Assembly (NCBI GenBank): GCA_031554275.1 | Contig: JAVBKB010000179.1 | Coordinates: 1 to 19,787 of the forward strand | DNA: 19,787 nt | Source of the DNA: JAVBKB01 sp031554275 | GTDB lineage: Bacteria > Bacillota > Bacilli > JARBTR01 | Reading direction: 5' to 3' | In this document: one piece after another, positions 6,864-16,021 of the stretch | Position numbering within the stretch: the first letter of the stretch is position 1 | How the letters are laid out: each line of letters starts with the position of its first letter | Made by a program: the position numbers and the translations under genes | The notes under the pieces: model-generated | What the model saw: the letters and a program-made list of their open reading frames with translations, nothing else | The model's database searches: none | What the model was told of the DNA's origin: nothing

Positions 6864-7970
6864 CTACGGATTTCTTAGATTCGCTTCAACAATTTCCACC
6901 TTCACTGTTGGTTTGATTTCAACATTTCGATAATAGTCTTTTGATTTGATTTGTTCCCATGATTTTTGGTGAAAAGCCATCATCTCACGCCCTATCCCAA
7001 GTGCATCACAGTCTGCTTCTTTTAATTGTTCGAAAAGCTTCTCTGCTTTTTCGGTGTAATACTTTGAAAACATGGCTGCAATTTCATTCAACTCTTTTTT
7101 ATCTTTAACGCCACTTCTAGTGTATTTCTTGATATCGACTTTCAAAGTCATCTGAATATCAACGGTTTCTTTCCCTTCCTTGACACCTTTAAATGTCTTG
7201 TCAGTACTGCTATCTCTAACTGAAACCAAGATTTTCTTTAGTTTATCTTTATTGGCAGTCCATGTGTGTTTACTATTTTTTTCACCCATAAATGCCAGCA
7301 GTAATCGTGTCAATTCTGGAGAAAGAGATTTCCCTGAGTAACCATCCTCCGCCATTAACGCTACACCACTTAATTGGAGATACCCTTTTTGTTTACTCTT
7401 CTTAATAAACGGAAGAATGTTATCAATGCCTGGATCAAATGACTTTGTGTGAACGATTTTTAATGTGGACTCTGGAATATTACGTAGCGAAATTCCGCTT
7501 TGTATGAGCTCACCTATATATTCATCTAATAATGGTGTTTTGTCTTTACGAAGCTTCAAAATATCATCCGCTTTTCCTTCAGCAACGGCTAAAGTCATTG
7601 AGAAGGATGACTTTGGACGATTGCCCCAAGCATTGATTAAGTCACTAAATTTGTCTTTAGCGTAGTCTTCCCCCATCACCATTACATGAATTTGTGAGAA
7701 TTCAATTCCACCAGAGGTTTTTCCTAACCATTTCTCAAAACAAGTGTTTAATGTGTCTCCGGTCGATGTGATTTTCTCGTTCTCCGACTTGGTCTGACCC
7801 ATGCTTGTACCCAATGGAATACGAATAATTGCCATCGCTTTTGTCTTTTCTTCAGCACTATCAAAACCAACGACAGTCGGCATACGAATATTTTTGAGTT
7901 CTATCTGATCCCAACAGCCAGTTAGAATGAATGAACAAAAAAGTAGTATAGGCATGATTTTTTTAAACAT
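6864..7970 (-). CDS. Spore germinant receptor C subunit, Ger(x)C lipoprotein
   Basis: A 368-residue lipoprotein: a short hydrophobic signal ends in LTGC with the lipidated cysteine at 19, directly followed by the family hallmark CWDQIELKNI. The rest matches the Ger(x)C architecture of three mixed alpha/beta domains, including the E-F-S-Q-I-H-V-M strand region near residue 95 and a C-terminal domain rich in lysine that ends after the HQKSWEQIKS helix. C subunits sit on the outer face of the spore inner membrane and are required for receptor assembly with the A and B subunits. The ATG overlaps the end of the B subunit gene by 8 bases and has GAGGTG about 9 bases upstream, so the two are translationally coupled. 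Last gene of the operon. Which germinant it senses cannot be told. Confidence 0.95.
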   Translation of the reverse strand: MFKKIMPILLFCSFILTGCWDQIELKNIRMPTVVGFDSAEEKTKAMAIIRIPLGTSMGQTKSENEKITSTGDTLNTCFEKWLGKTSGGIEFSQIHVMVMGEDYAKDKFSDLINAWGNRPKSSFSMTLAVAEGKADDILKLRKDKTPLLDEYIGELIQSGISLRNIPESTLKIVHTKSFDPGIDNILPFIKKSKQKGYLQLSGVALMAEDGYSGKSLSPELTRLLLAFMGEKNSKHTWTANKDKLKKILVSVRDSSTDKTFKGVKEGKETVDIQMTLKVDIKKYTRSGVKDKKELNEIAAMFSKYYTEKAEKLFEQLKEADCDALGIGREMMAFHQKSWEQIKSKDYYRNVEIKPTVKVEIVEANLRNP

Positions 7971-9057
7971 CTGTCTTCACCTCTTTCTTTATTAAAGAAA
8001 TACAAAAGGTTACTAACGGAATTGCGATCGCCATCACAACAAAAAACCAATTGAGCACATTATGTAAGATCAAAACCCTTGCAATATTTGTGAAATTTAA
8101 CGCTACTAGAAATAAACCAACCGCTATTATCCATGAAATAGATTTGATTTTGAATTTCTGACGGACAAGGTTATATACTTGATTATTGAGTAAGAAAGAA
8201 TAGCTAATGAATCCAATAAACACTAACCATAGCCAAGGAATGAAGTATAGAATATCATAACGGCTAATAATTCCAATATTAAAGCTTTTTGCAAGTGTTA
8301 ATAACGGGAAGTGAATGATATCAAGCTCTTCTTCATGAAAACTAATGATAAAAGAGAACGTGCCTAGTATTGCATTTAATGTAACAACGGCATTGGCAGC
8401 AGTTGCAGCAGTTAGCATTTTCTTTGCCTTATCTGTTTCAACATAACTCATATAATAAATCATTACCTCAAAACCTATCACAGAAGAAAGTGCGATCCAT
8501 ATTCCTTCTATAAAAGGACTCGCTCCTTTATTGAAAAAAGGAAACAGATACTCCAAATTCACATCTCCTAGTGAGAAAATGCATACAAATACTGTCACAA
8601 TCACGAAAAAGGAACTGAGTCCATACATATATGAATGACTTTGCAAATCAAATCTTCCGGTCCAAAAAACGATTGTAATCCCAAGGAGTATAAAGACCCA
8701 AGTAGGAGTGAGTGGAAAATTAATCACATTCACTGATTTTGCAAACCTTGTTACTAGAAAGATGATAATGAGAAAAAAGTAGAGCGCATATAACAAATTC
8801 AAAGCATACCCAATTTTGTTACCAAAATAATAATTCAAGACATTGAATTTGTCTTCTTTTTTCATCTTAGTAACGCTATACCAGATCGCAACTATGATGA
8901 GCTGTTTAAGGATACCTGCTATCAAAACATCTAAGTAGGCAGTATTCCCTGCAACCTGGATAACATTTTTTTGATTGAAAATCATGAAAGTACTTATCTG
9001 TGTCATCAATAATACGAAGAAAAATTGGATAGGCGTAATGCTATTCTTTCTGATCAT
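7963..9057 (-). CDS. Spore germinant receptor B subunit, GerAB/APC-superfamily membrane protein
   Basis: A 364-residue integral membrane protein with about ten helices, of the spore germination (GerAB/YndE) branch of the APC superfamily. It opens MIRKNSITPIQFFFVLLMTQ, the usual N-terminal ITPxQ entry into helix 1, and ends with a basic tail after helix 10. B subunits are thought to form the germinant-binding pocket by analogy with amino acid transporters. I start at the ATG at 9057 because GAGGTCGTGGG precedes it at good spacing; an ATG at 9078 would place that site inside the gene. The gene overlaps the end of the A subunit by 17 bases and the start of the C subunit by 8, a tightly coupled A-B-C operon. 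Specific germinant unknown. Confidence 0.93.
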   Translation of the reverse strand: MIRKNSITPIQFFFVLLMTQISTFMIFNQKNVIQVAGNTAYLDVLIAGILKQLIIVAIWYSVTKMKKEDKFNVLNYYFGNKIGYALNLLYALYFFLIIIFLVTRFAKSVNVINFPLTPTWVFILLGITIVFWTGRFDLQSHSYMYGLSSFFVIVTVFVCIFSLGDVNLEYLFPFFNKGASPFIEGIWIALSSVIGFEVMIYYMSYVETDKAKKMLTAATAANAVVTLNAILGTFSFIISFHEEELDIIHFPLLTLAKSFNIGIISRYDILYFIPWLWLVFIGFISYSFLLNNQVYNLVRQKFKIKSISWIIAVGLFLVALNFTNIARVLILHNVLNWFFVVMAIAIPLVTFCISLIKKEVKTDV

Positions 9058-10501
9058 TTTCCCACGACCTCGAACCATATTCTTTTAATTGTTTAGTCCC
9101 CTTAATAATACTTTCCCTCTTATTCATTAGCCAAATGGGAATCCGAATGAAAATATCTCCTAACTGTCTAGGGCGTAATGGACCAATTGCTGCAAAATAT
9201 GGTACTCCAAATGATCGCAAAGTGCATAAATGAAAAATAATGAAAAACAAACCTAAGGTTAAGCCAATGAAACCAAATAAATAAGCCAAGATCATCAATG
9301 GAAATCCTAATAGCCTTGTCGTGTTACTAATTTCAGTAGATGGTGCTGCGAATGATGTAATCGCAGTCATCGATACAACAATGATAATCACATTTGAGAG
9401 CAAGCCGGCTGCAACTACTGCTTGACCTATAAGAATCGCACCTACCAAACCAATTGTTGACGAAATTGGTTTCGGTAAGCGGATCGCAACTTCACGAATT
9501 AGTTCAATGACCAGTTGCATAATGAATGCTTCAGCAATTGGTGGCAAAGGTACACTATTTAGTGACGCCTGCATCGAAAACACGAGCTCAGTTGGGATCA
9601 ACTCCATATGAAAAGAAACTAAAGCAATATAGAATCCTGGCAGTGTTAACGTGATGATGAAACCAAAATAACGAATCAGTCGAAGTACACTACTGAAATA
9701 CCATCGACTATTATAATCTTCTGGTGCCTGATAGAATCCTGCAAAAGTTGAAGGCAGTATCAATACCACTGGACTGCCATCTAATACCAGAGCAATCTTA
9801 CCATCCATTAAGTTGGCTGCAACCCGATCAGGACGTTCCGTATGTAGCATCTGTGGAAAAGGAGAAAATGGTGAATCCTCAATTGACTCAATTACAGAAC
9901 CCGGATTTTGTAGAAAATCTGCTGAGATATAGCTGATTCGTCTCTCAACCTCCTTCAAGATTTTCTTATTAACAAGGTCATCTACATACATAATGGCAAT
10001 CTTTGATTTTGTATACTCTCCCTTCACCTCGTACTTTACAGTTAACTGACTGCTTTCAATCCTTTTCCGAATTTGATAAATATTTAAAATAATGTTTTCA
10101 ACAAAGCCATCATGTGCACCCTTCATCGCCTGTTCCGACAAGGACTCTGAAATTGGTCTTGATGCAGTAGAAGCGATGTCTAGCAAATAAATCGTTTTCG
10201 ATGCGCTTGATATTAAGGCGCAATGTCCTTTTAGCATTTTTTCAACGGTAATTTGAATACTTTCAGTTTCTGAAACAGTTTTCGCTAAAATGACGTTCTT
10301 CCAATTAGATTTTTGTTGCTGTGTTAATGGTTCAAGCACATAGTTTTTCAATTTAATTTCATCAATTAAAGTATCAATGAACATCAGAGAGATTGATTCA
10401 TCGTCCTTTTCAACTTCACGAACGATTAGATCAGCAGTTTGATGAAACTCTTCTTTAATATTTTCAATGATTTTTTCATGTGATTTTTTAAAAAGCGCCA
10501 T
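9041..10501 (-). CDS. Spore germinant receptor A subunit, GerA family
   Basis: A 486-residue GerA-family protein. Residues 1-250 are a cytoplasmic domain; the family signature is seen as SPFPQ, TERPDRVAANLMDGKIAL and VLDGSPVVLILPSTFAGF at about 210-260, then PEDYNSRWYFSS. Five or so membrane helices follow (about 280-430), including LPPIAEAFIMQLVIELIREV and the FAAPSTEIS stretch, then a basic tail. A subunits pair with the B and C subunits in the spore inner membrane, and recent work on the family proposes that they form the germinant-gated ion channel. The ATG at 10501 has GGGGGTGG about 4 bases upstream. First gene of the operon, divergent from lysP. A forespore sigma-G promoter is expected but I could not find a convincing one in the 180 bases upstream. 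Confidence 0.95.
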   Translation of the reverse strand: MALFKKSHEKIIENIKEEFHQTADLIVREVEKDDESISLMFIDTLIDEIKLKNYVLEPLTQQQKSNWKNVILAKTVSETESIQITVEKMLKGHCALISSASKTIYLLDIASTASRPISESLSEQAMKGAHDGFVENIILNIYQIRKRIESSQLTVKYEVKGEYTKSKIAIMYVDDLVNKKILKEVERRISYISADFLQNPGSVIESIEDSPFSPFPQMLHTERPDRVAANLMDGKIALVLDGSPVVLILPSTFAGFYQAPEDYNSRWYFSSVLRLIRYFGFIITLTLPGFYIALVSFHMELIPTELVFSMQASLNSVPLPPIAEAFIMQLVIELIREVAIRLPKPISSTIGLVGAILIGQAVVAAGLLSNVIIIVVSMTAITSFAAPSTEISNTTRLLGFPLMILAYLFGFIGLTLGLFFIIFHLCTLRSFGVPYFAAIGPLRPRQLGDIFIRIPIWLMNKRESIIKGTKQLKEYGSRSWENDQKE

Positions 10502-10648
10502 AAATCCACCCCCGAGTCAACTCATAAACAGTAATATTCCCGTCAATTTCACAAATTATTTCAGTAATTTATACATCAGTGGAAATTCGTTGTCTTGTTA
10601 AACCTAGTTAAATTCAATGATTACTTCATAAAATCTATTATAAAATAG

Positions 10649-10677
10649 TTGCAAAAATTTATTTTTATGCATACAAT
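10649..10677 (+). promoter_or_regulatory. Sigma-A promoter for the lysine riboswitch-lysP unit
   Basis: TTGCAA (10649-10654) and TACAAT (10672-10677) are separated by 17 bases. Transcription would start near 10684, about 35 bases before the lysine aptamer. Confidence 0.7.
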
Positions 10678-10715
10678 TGATGTTAAGATTCACAATTGAA
10701 TATTACCTCATCTTT

Positions 10716-10868
10716 CTGGTGAGGTAGAGGTTGCGGTTTTTAAGAGTATACTACTGGAGATGAAGAGAACATCTGCGATGGTAGTAGAAAGGAAAAACTG
10801 CCGAAGTGTGTAGCGTTCTCTACGTAGCATGCTGGGACTGTCTCCGAAAGGATCAGGACTGTCACAAT
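10716..10868 (+). promoter_or_regulatory. Lysine riboswitch (L box)
   Basis: The signature motifs of the lysine riboswitch occur in order: GTGAGGTAGAGGTTGCGG, AGTATACTACTGGAGA, GGAAAAACTGCCGAAGTG, GCATGCTGGGACTGTC and the closing GGACTGTCAC. P1 can form by pairing GTGA (10719-10722) with TCAC (10862-10865). It sits ahead of lysP with a terminator between, so lysine should repress the permease by premature termination. Confidence 0.95.
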
Positions 10869-10891
10869 TACTATTCCTAGTAGTAATTGTG
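10863..10891 (+). promoter_or_regulatory. Alternative hairpin overlapping the 3' strand of the lysine riboswitch P1
   Basis: CACAATTACT (10863-10872) pairs with AGTAATTGTG (10882-10891), a 10-bp stem. It uses the CAC that P1 needs, so ligand-stabilised P1 and this hairpin exclude each other at the base. This is the switching element that links ligand binding to the terminator further on. Confidence 0.55.
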
Positions 10892-10925
10892 TTGAGCTAT
10901 CTTACGAAGGAAAATGGGATCAAGG

Positions 10926-10962
10926 ATACCATTGTCGTTCATTCATGGTATTTTTTTATTTT
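10926..10962 (+). terminator. Lysine riboswitch terminator
   Basis: ATACCAT (10926-10932) pairs with ATGGTAT (10945-10951), followed by TTTTTTTATTTT. It lies 50-85 bases before the lysP start. Confidence 0.75.
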
Positions 10963-11011
10963 CAAAAATAACTTCGATTTGATAGAAAACAATGAAATGG
11001 AGGAGAAAATT

Positions 11012-12466
11012 ATGTCAGGTTTACAGAGCGATCACGGTAAAGGGCTACAAAGAAAATTACAAGCCAGGCATCTAGGGATGATCTCGCTTGGAGGGGCAAT
11101 TGGGACTGGGCTCTTCTTGGCAAGTGGAAACGGACTGCATTCAGCAGGTCCAGCAGGAACATTAATTGCTTATGCAGTAATGGGCTTTATGGTTTATTTT
11201 ATTATGACAAGCTTGGCTGAAATGGCTACATTTATGCCGGTTTCAGGATCATTCAGCACTTATTCTACAAAATTTGTTGATCCAGCATTCGGTTTTGCAA
11301 TGGGCTGGAACTATTGGTACAACTGGGCAATTACTGTTGCAGCGGAACTTGCAGCAGTCGCGCTCTTCATGGATTATTGGTTTGATGATGTAAACCCAAT
11401 CGTTTGGAGTGCAATCGCCTTAGCTATTATGTTTTCATTTAATGTTCTGTCTGTTAAAGGATTTGGTGAAGGTGAATATTGGTTTGCGATGATCAAAATC
11501 GTTGTTATCGTAGTATTCCTTGGTACATCGATCCTTCACATTATTGGTATTTTGGGTGGAGACAATCCTCCTGCTGGATTTGCGAACTTTAATATTGGTG
11601 ATGGTCCATTTAATGGAGATTTCTTCTTTATGCTTGGTGTATTCATGGTCGCAGGCTTCTCATTCCAAGGTACAGAGCTTCTTGGTATCACTGCTGGTGA
11701 AGCGAAAGACCCTAAGAGAAGCATTCCATTAGCAATCAAAAGCGTCTTCTGGAGAATCTTGTTGTTCTATATTGTAGCAATATTTGTAATTGCGCTAATC
11801 ATTCCTTATACTGATCCAAGACTTGCAGGTGGCGAAGTCATTACTAGTCCATTCACATTAGTATTTGAGCGAATCGGGATTGCCTTTGCAGCATCTGCTA
11901 TGAATGCCGTTCTATTAACATCTGTTCTGTCAGCAGGTAACTCAGGTCTCTATGCAGCAACACGGATGTTATGGACTTTAGCAAAAGAAGGCAAGGCACC
12001 AAAGTTCTTATCTAAATTAAGTACTCGGGGTATTCCAATTAATGCTTTAATTGCTTCATCTTTGGTTGGAACAGTGGCCTTCCTTACGTCTGTCGTTGAT
12101 AAGAGTGGTAATGTATATACTTGGCTAGTTGCAGCTTCTGGGATGTCTGGATTTATTGTTTGGTTAGGAATTGCGATTACCCATTACCGTTTCCGCCGTG
12201 CCTACGTTGCACAAGGACGAAGCTTAAGCGACCTACCATACCGGTCAAAATTGTTTCCATTTGGTCCTATCTTAGCCTTTGTTCTCTGTATGGTTGTCAT
12301 CATTGGTCAATTCATTACTTATGACGAAAGAGACTTCTCGACTCTACTAACAATCTATATTGGATTACCTTTATTTATTGTCTTATGGCTAGGTTATAAA
12401 TTTGTGAAGAAAACCAAAGTTGTACCACTTGAAGAATGTGACTTTACTTATGAAGAAGGTCAATAA
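11012..12466 (+). CDS. lysP: Lysine permease LysP (amino acid permease, APC superfamily)
   Basis: A 484-residue, twelve-helix amino acid permease. It opens with the family signature LQRKLQARHLGMISLGGAIG, TGLFLASG, and continues with GPAGTLIAYAVMG, SLAEMATFMPVSGSF and GWNYWYNWAITVAAELAA, all typical of LysP-type proton-coupled lysine importers. The lysine riboswitch directly upstream makes lysine the substrate with good confidence. The reading frame stays open upstream to 10829, but that part is riboswitch and terminator sequence; the ATG at 11012 has GGAGG about 9 bases before it. Monocistronic: its own promoter and riboswitch upstream, and a strong terminator 21 bases after the stop. Divergent from the germination operon. 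Confidence 0.95.
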   Translation: MSGLQSDHGKGLQRKLQARHLGMISLGGAIGTGLFLASGNGLHSAGPAGTLIAYAVMGFMVYFIMTSLAEMATFMPVSGSFSTYSTKFVDPAFGFAMGWNYWYNWAITVAAELAAVALFMDYWFDDVNPIVWSAIALAIMFSFNVLSVKGFGEGEYWFAMIKIVVIVVFLGTSILHIIGILGGDNPPAGFANFNIGDGPFNGDFFFMLGVFMVAGFSFQGTELLGITAGEAKDPKRSIPLAIKSVFWRILLFYIVAIFVIALIIPYTDPRLAGGEVITSPFTLVFERIGIAFAASAMNAVLLTSVLSAGNSGLYAATRMLWTLAKEGKAPKFLSKLSTRGIPINALIASSLVGTVAFLTSVVDKSGNVYTWLVAASGMSGFIVWLGIAITHYRFRRAYVAQGRSLSDLPYRSKLFPFGPILAFVLCMVVIIGQFITYDERDFSTLLTIYIGLPLFIVLWLGYKFVKKTKVVPLEECDFTYEEGQ

Positions 12467-12487
12467 CAAATAGAAATCAACTGAACC

Positions 12488-12531
12488 AAAAACGTGCTAC
12501 AAGCTCAATCCTGAGCTTGTAGCACGTTTTT
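12488..12531. terminator. Strong bidirectional terminator after lysP
   Basis: A perfect 20-bp stem (12488-12507 with 12512-12531) and a 4-base ATCC loop, with A-runs on the left and T-runs on the right. It serves lysP on the plus strand and could end the convergent ydeI-like gene on the minus strand. Confidence 0.9.
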
Positions 12532-12603
12532 GCAATTGTAAAATCAGTAGAACAGATTTGTAATTTGTACAAGTTTGCTTCGTTGAAAAAACCTTGGAGA
12601 ATT

Positions 12604-12620
12604 CAAGTAGAATCTACTTG
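12604..12620. repeat. Small inverted repeat after the ydeI-like gene
   Basis: CAAGTAG (12604-12610) and CTACTTG (12614-12620) with a 3-base loop, extended by GAAT/ATTC after one mismatch. No T-run follows on either strand, so it is not an obvious terminator. Confidence 0.3.
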
Positions 12621-12641
12621 CATTCTTATTCCGATACACAC

Positions 12642-13235
12642 TTAATCGTTTAATCCCTTTCCATCGAAGATTAAGTCCATGCATTTCTCAATTCTTGATT
12701 CCCGAGTTTTAGACTGCTTCGGAGCTGCAAAATGTAGCAAATATGCTCTTTGTCGCCCTGGTGTCAAAGCTTCAAATGCAACTTTTAATTCGGGAATCCG
12801 ATCTAATTTCACTTGGAATTCTTCAGGAATTGTGTATTCAACACTCTTCTTGAAATCCACTTTCAATCCAGCTTTTTCAACTTCTATTGCTTCAATAATG
12901 TAAGCTTTTATTATAGGTTCCAACTGATTTATTTCTTGTATAGTAGTGAAGCGAATCTGTCGCCCTGCTTGAACATTTTCAGTTTGTTGAATGAGAATAC
13001 CATTAGCATCTTGTAATAGTGCACCCTTCATAAATAGAAGCGCGCAGTATTCCTTAAAACCATGAATTAGCACAATGTTATTGTTTTCAAAAGTATAGCA
13101 AGGATTTCCCCATTTCAATTCCTCAGTCAATTGACAATCTAGAACGATTGCTCTTAATTTCGTCATTTCTTCCTGCCACTTTTTTTCTCTACTTAAATAT
13201 GCATCAATCTTTGGATTATTCAATTCATTTGTCAT
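12642..13235 (-). CDS. ydeI: YdeI-like protein (DUF1801 plus OmdA/YdeI-type C-terminal domain)
   Basis: A 197-residue soluble protein. The N-terminal half is a DUF1801 domain (EEMTKLRAIVLDCQLTEELK, then WGNPCYTF and a LLFMKGALLQD strand; about residues 15-125), the fold of the frataxin-like YdhG family. The C-terminal third carries the YdeI/OmdA motif FEALTPGRQRAYLLHFAAPK and KTRESRIEKCMDLIFDGKG. Length equals what I remember for B. subtilis YdeI. Biochemical role is not established; YdhG-type relatives have been proposed to bind iron. It converges with lysP across a shared terminator. The pbpA gene upstream on the same strand ends in its own terminator, so this gene is likely transcribed separately; no convincing promoter seen. 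Confidence 0.85.
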   Translation of the reverse strand: MTNELNNPKIDAYLSREKKWQEEMTKLRAIVLDCQLTEELKWGNPCYTFENNNIVLIHGFKEYCALLFMKGALLQDANGILIQQTENVQAGRQIRFTTIQEINQLEPIIKAYIIEAIEVEKAGLKVDFKKSVEYTIPEEFQVKLDRIPELKVAFEALTPGRQRAYLLHFAAPKQSKTRESRIEKCMDLIFDGKGLND

Positions 13236-13284
13236 TAAGGCTACCTCTTCAATTAGTGATTAGCTGACAAGTTAGAAGTCTGCA

Positions 13285-13320
13285 TCTATCAAAATGGCTT
13301 TGTGCCATCAATTCGATAGA
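13285..13320. repeat. Imperfect inverted repeat upstream of the ydeI-like gene
   Basis: TCTATC and GATAGA enclose ATGGC and GCCAT with unpaired bases between, about 55-85 bases upstream of the ydeI-like start. Operator or leader hairpin are both possible. The remaining bases of the 13236-13423 gap show nothing definite. Confidence 0.3.
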
Positions 13321-13423
13321 CAGAATCTACTACTAAGTCAAGATGACATTTTTGCATAATTCACATGCCTTGTCAAATATGATGGAAAACCAAAATGCAT
13401 CTGAAGTAATTTGGCTTTACTTT

Positions 13424-13472
13424 AAAAACGCACCTCCAAGTGTTGACATTTCTTGTCTAACACTTGAGGTGC
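13424..13472 (-). terminator. Intrinsic terminator after pbpA
   Basis: The arms 13430-13444 and 13459-13472 form a 14-bp stem with one bulged C; on the minus strand it is followed by GTTTTTAAAG. It begins 46 bases after the pbpA stop. Confidence 0.8.
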
Positions 13473-13517
13473 ACGTTATCCGACATCATCAATAAAATAT
13501 TCGCAATTATTTTCTGG

Positions 13518-15713
13518 CTATTGTTCTAATGGAATTTCTGTTTCGTCATCAAGAATATCTGTAGGTGTGGCAGTTTCATCATTTGCCAACTCTTCTTCCA
13601 ATCCATTGTTTTGTGGAAGAACAGTGTTCACCTCTTTAATTGGTTGATTTGCACGTTCTGCTTTTAAATTTTCATACGCCGCATACACTTGTTGTGCAAT
13701 TTCAAGGTTCAATTGGTGCCCTTTCTTCCCTTGATATGCCCAGGGAACAACAACTGAAAATGCAATTTCAGGGTTCGATGCGGGTGCATAACTCACAAAG
13801 GTAACATTAATAGTTGGCGTGTTTTTTTCATCCTTATTTGCACCATCATAGAAGGCCTGAGCTGTTCCAGTCTTTCCAGCAGGTTCATACCCTGCTCTGG
13901 CAAAATAGGAGCTTGCCGTTCCTGATGTAGTGACGAGTCGGAATCCAGTTTGAACTCTTTCGATTTCAGCATCAGTATTCTCAATGTGATTTAGTATCAC
14001 AGGTTCGTATTCATAATAAAGTGGGCCAAGAGTGCCCTCCTCAGTTGTTGGCTCATGTACTTCCTTCAAGATATGTGGCTGAATGCGGTAACCACCATTT
14101 GCGATCGTCGAAACATATTGTGCCATTTGTAGTGGTGTGTATGTATCATACTGACCAATCGCTAAGTCTAACAGCAAACCACCAACACGTTCATTTCCCT
14201 TTGTTCCAAGTCTTTCATTTGGTAAATCAATACCAGTCTTTACCCCTAATCCAAACTGTGCATAGTGATTTCGCATAATGTCAAATGCTTCTGGATTAAT
14301 TTTCAATGGCCCATTTGGAACATATTGATTTACGCCACCGATTTTCATAGCAGTTCTGAACATGTAAACGTTTGAAGATAATCGTAATGCAGTTAAATCA
14401 TTGACACGACCCATATTTCGATAAGATGATTTTTCCTTTGTAGCAGCAAAATGAAGTGGTTCATCCATATATTCTGAACCTAACTCAATTGCACCTGTAC
14501 TATACCCTGTAAGTACAGTAGCACCTTTTACCGAGGAACCCATCGCATAGGAAGTTGTGAAAGCACCTGATGCCATGTCAATGATCTCTGGTTGCAAGGT
14601 TTCCTCGTTAATGACATATTGTTTTCCAGCCATGGAGAGTATTTCTCCATTCTTCGGGTTAACAACAACAACAAAAGCGCGATCAAGTAAAGCGCTATTG
14701 CCGCCACTCTTGTATTTTGTCAATCCATTAGAAATTATTTCTTCACATTTTTGTTGAAACGCCATATCAATGGTCAACATCAAATCCTTGCCACGATTGC
14801 CAGAAATCGTTTGGCTCTCTCCGACAAGATTCCCTGCTTTATCAGTTGTATTAATAACTTTTTCTTTTTGACCCCTTAATAAATCTTCATATTGCTTTTC
14901 CAAATACGATTTACCCACTCGGTCATTCCGGTCATATCCCCTTGATAAATAATAGTCTATATTTTCAAGTGGTAATCCCTCTTGGCTTGTAGAAACATTT
15001 CCGAGAATGGTTTTGAGTGTTTTGTCATAATTGTACTTTCGATTCCAGTCAATCGTTGTATCAACTCCCGGAAGATCAGATAGTCGTTCACTAACAATGG
15101 AGAGTTCATCTAAAGTCACATCTGTGTTCTTAACAACCTGAGGTGAAAGCGCTGAGGCTTTATCGAAAGAATTATAAATTCCCATTATTTTCTTGTCTGT
15201 TTCTGTAAAAGCATTTACTTGATCTATTGGAAGTCGCTCTAACTGCATTTTATAGGTGTCAGCATTCTTGAGCTCACCTTTATCGACTTTTTTCCTTTCA
15301 TCTGTTGTAATAAGAGCAACTGCCTGCTCTGGATTCTTCAAAATCCAATAGTTTTTCATATCCTTCTCACTAATTTTGGAATAATCAAAAGCAATAATTC
15401 CAGCTAGTTTCTCAGCAGTCTGGAGCATTTCCTTTTTTGTAGTAGCTTGAGTTCTTGTGTAAGTAATTGCATATTTCGGCTCATTATCAACAATTAGATT
15501 TCCATAGCGGTCATAGATTTTCCCCCTTGGAACAGGTTTTTCTACAATCAACTGTTTGGTTTGTGTAATTTCTTTCGACAAACCGGGGCCATCAATGATT
15601 TGCAAAAATCCTAAATTCAAAATCAGTGCAAAAAACAGCACAAATACACTAAAGAACACCACATTAATTCTAATTGGTAACGTCAGTTTTCTCTTTTTCT
15701 TTTTTTTCACCAA
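13518..15713 (-). CDS. pbpA: Class B penicillin-binding protein PbpA (elongation-type PBP2)
   Basis: A roughly 731-residue class B PBP: a lysine/arginine-rich cytoplasmic tail, one membrane anchor (LPIRINVVFFSVFVLFFALI), a pedestal/dimerisation region, and a transpeptidase domain with all active-site motifs. Counting from 15728 these are SSVK at 398-401 (catalytic serine 398), SSN at 451-453 and KTGT at 619-622. The VEKPVPRGKIYDR motif near residue 65 is the usual start of the pedestal. It cross-links peptidoglycan for side-wall elongation; B. subtilis pbpA, also near sodA, is the best match and is partly redundant with pbpH. The tail after residue 690 is acidic and low-complexity. Start: GGAG at 15723-15726 is well spaced for TTG at 15713 or GTG at 15710, but overlaps the upstream TTG at 15728. 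Confidence 0.93.
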   Translation of the reverse strand: MVKKKKKRKLTLPIRINVVFFSVFVLFFALILNLGFLQIIDGPGLSKEITQTKQLIVEKPVPRGKIYDRYGNLIVDNEPKYAITYTRTQATTKKEMLQTAEKLAGIIAFDYSKISEKDMKNYWILKNPEQAVALITTDERKKVDKGELKNADTYKMQLERLPIDQVNAFTETDKKIMGIYNSFDKASALSPQVVKNTDVTLDELSIVSERLSDLPGVDTTIDWNRKYNYDKTLKTILGNVSTSQEGLPLENIDYYLSRGYDRNDRVGKSYLEKQYEDLLRGQKEKVINTTDKAGNLVGESQTISGNRGKDLMLTIDMAFQQKCEEIISNGLTKYKSGGNSALLDRAFVVVVNPKNGEILSMAGKQYVINEETLQPEIIDMASGAFTTSYAMGSSVKGATVLTGYSTGAIELGSEYMDEPLHFAATKEKSSYRNMGRVNDLTALRLSSNVYMFRTAMKIGGVNQYVPNGPLKINPEAFDIMRNHYAQFGLGVKTGIDLPNERLGTKGNERVGGLLLDLAIGQYDTYTPLQMAQYVSTIANGGYRIQPHILKEVHEPTTEEGTLGPLYYEYEPVILNHIENTDAEIERVQTGFRLVTTSGTASSYFARAGYEPAGKTGTAQAFYDGANKDEKNTPTINVTFVSYAPASNPEIAFSVVVPWAYQGKKGHQLNLEIAQQVYAAYENLKAERANQPIKEVNTVLPQNNGLEEELANDETATPTDILDDETEIPLEQ

Positions 15714-15799
15714 AATCAGCATCTCCAATACGAAACAATTCTTATCTATTCAATTATTTTAATCAATTATTCGAATTTAATAAAGAGTTTATTCAAGTA

Positions 15800-15827
15800 T
15801 TTATAGAATAGTGAAAAACATTGTCAC
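15800..15827 (-). promoter_or_regulatory. Candidate promoter for pbpA
   Basis: On the minus strand GTGACA (15822-15827) and TATAAA (15800-15805) are 16 bases apart, placing a start near 15793. The region is very AT-rich, so other choices exist. Confidence 0.35.
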
Positions 15828-15977
15828 TTTCTATTGATTTTTTTAACAAAATGAGTCTATTTTATATTGGTTTGAACGACTTGTAACACAGTGCTTTCAA
15901 ATTTTGAATCGACTCAAGTACTTTAATTAATTTCTCATCCGACTTGATAGGGTTAAAATAGTCACAATTCAATTGTC

Positions 15978-16006
15978 AAAAAAAAAAGCCCTATTGCTAG
16001 AGCTTT
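15978..16006 (-). terminator. Intrinsic terminator after sodA
   Basis: On the minus strand AAAGCTC and GGGCTTT form a 7-bp stem with one T-G pair and an 8-base loop, followed by an unbroken run of about ten T. It starts 16 bases after the sodA stop. Confidence 0.9.
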
Positions 16007-16021
16007 CAAATCTCAATCATT

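Noticed and set aside
10502..10640. Sigma-G promoter for the germination operon
   Set aside because: Expected from biology, but no pair of -35 and -10 elements with correct spacing was convincing.
10829..11011. Upstream extension of the lysP frame
   Set aside because: Covers the end of the lysine riboswitch, its terminator and the ribosome binding site; the ATG at 11012 is well supported.
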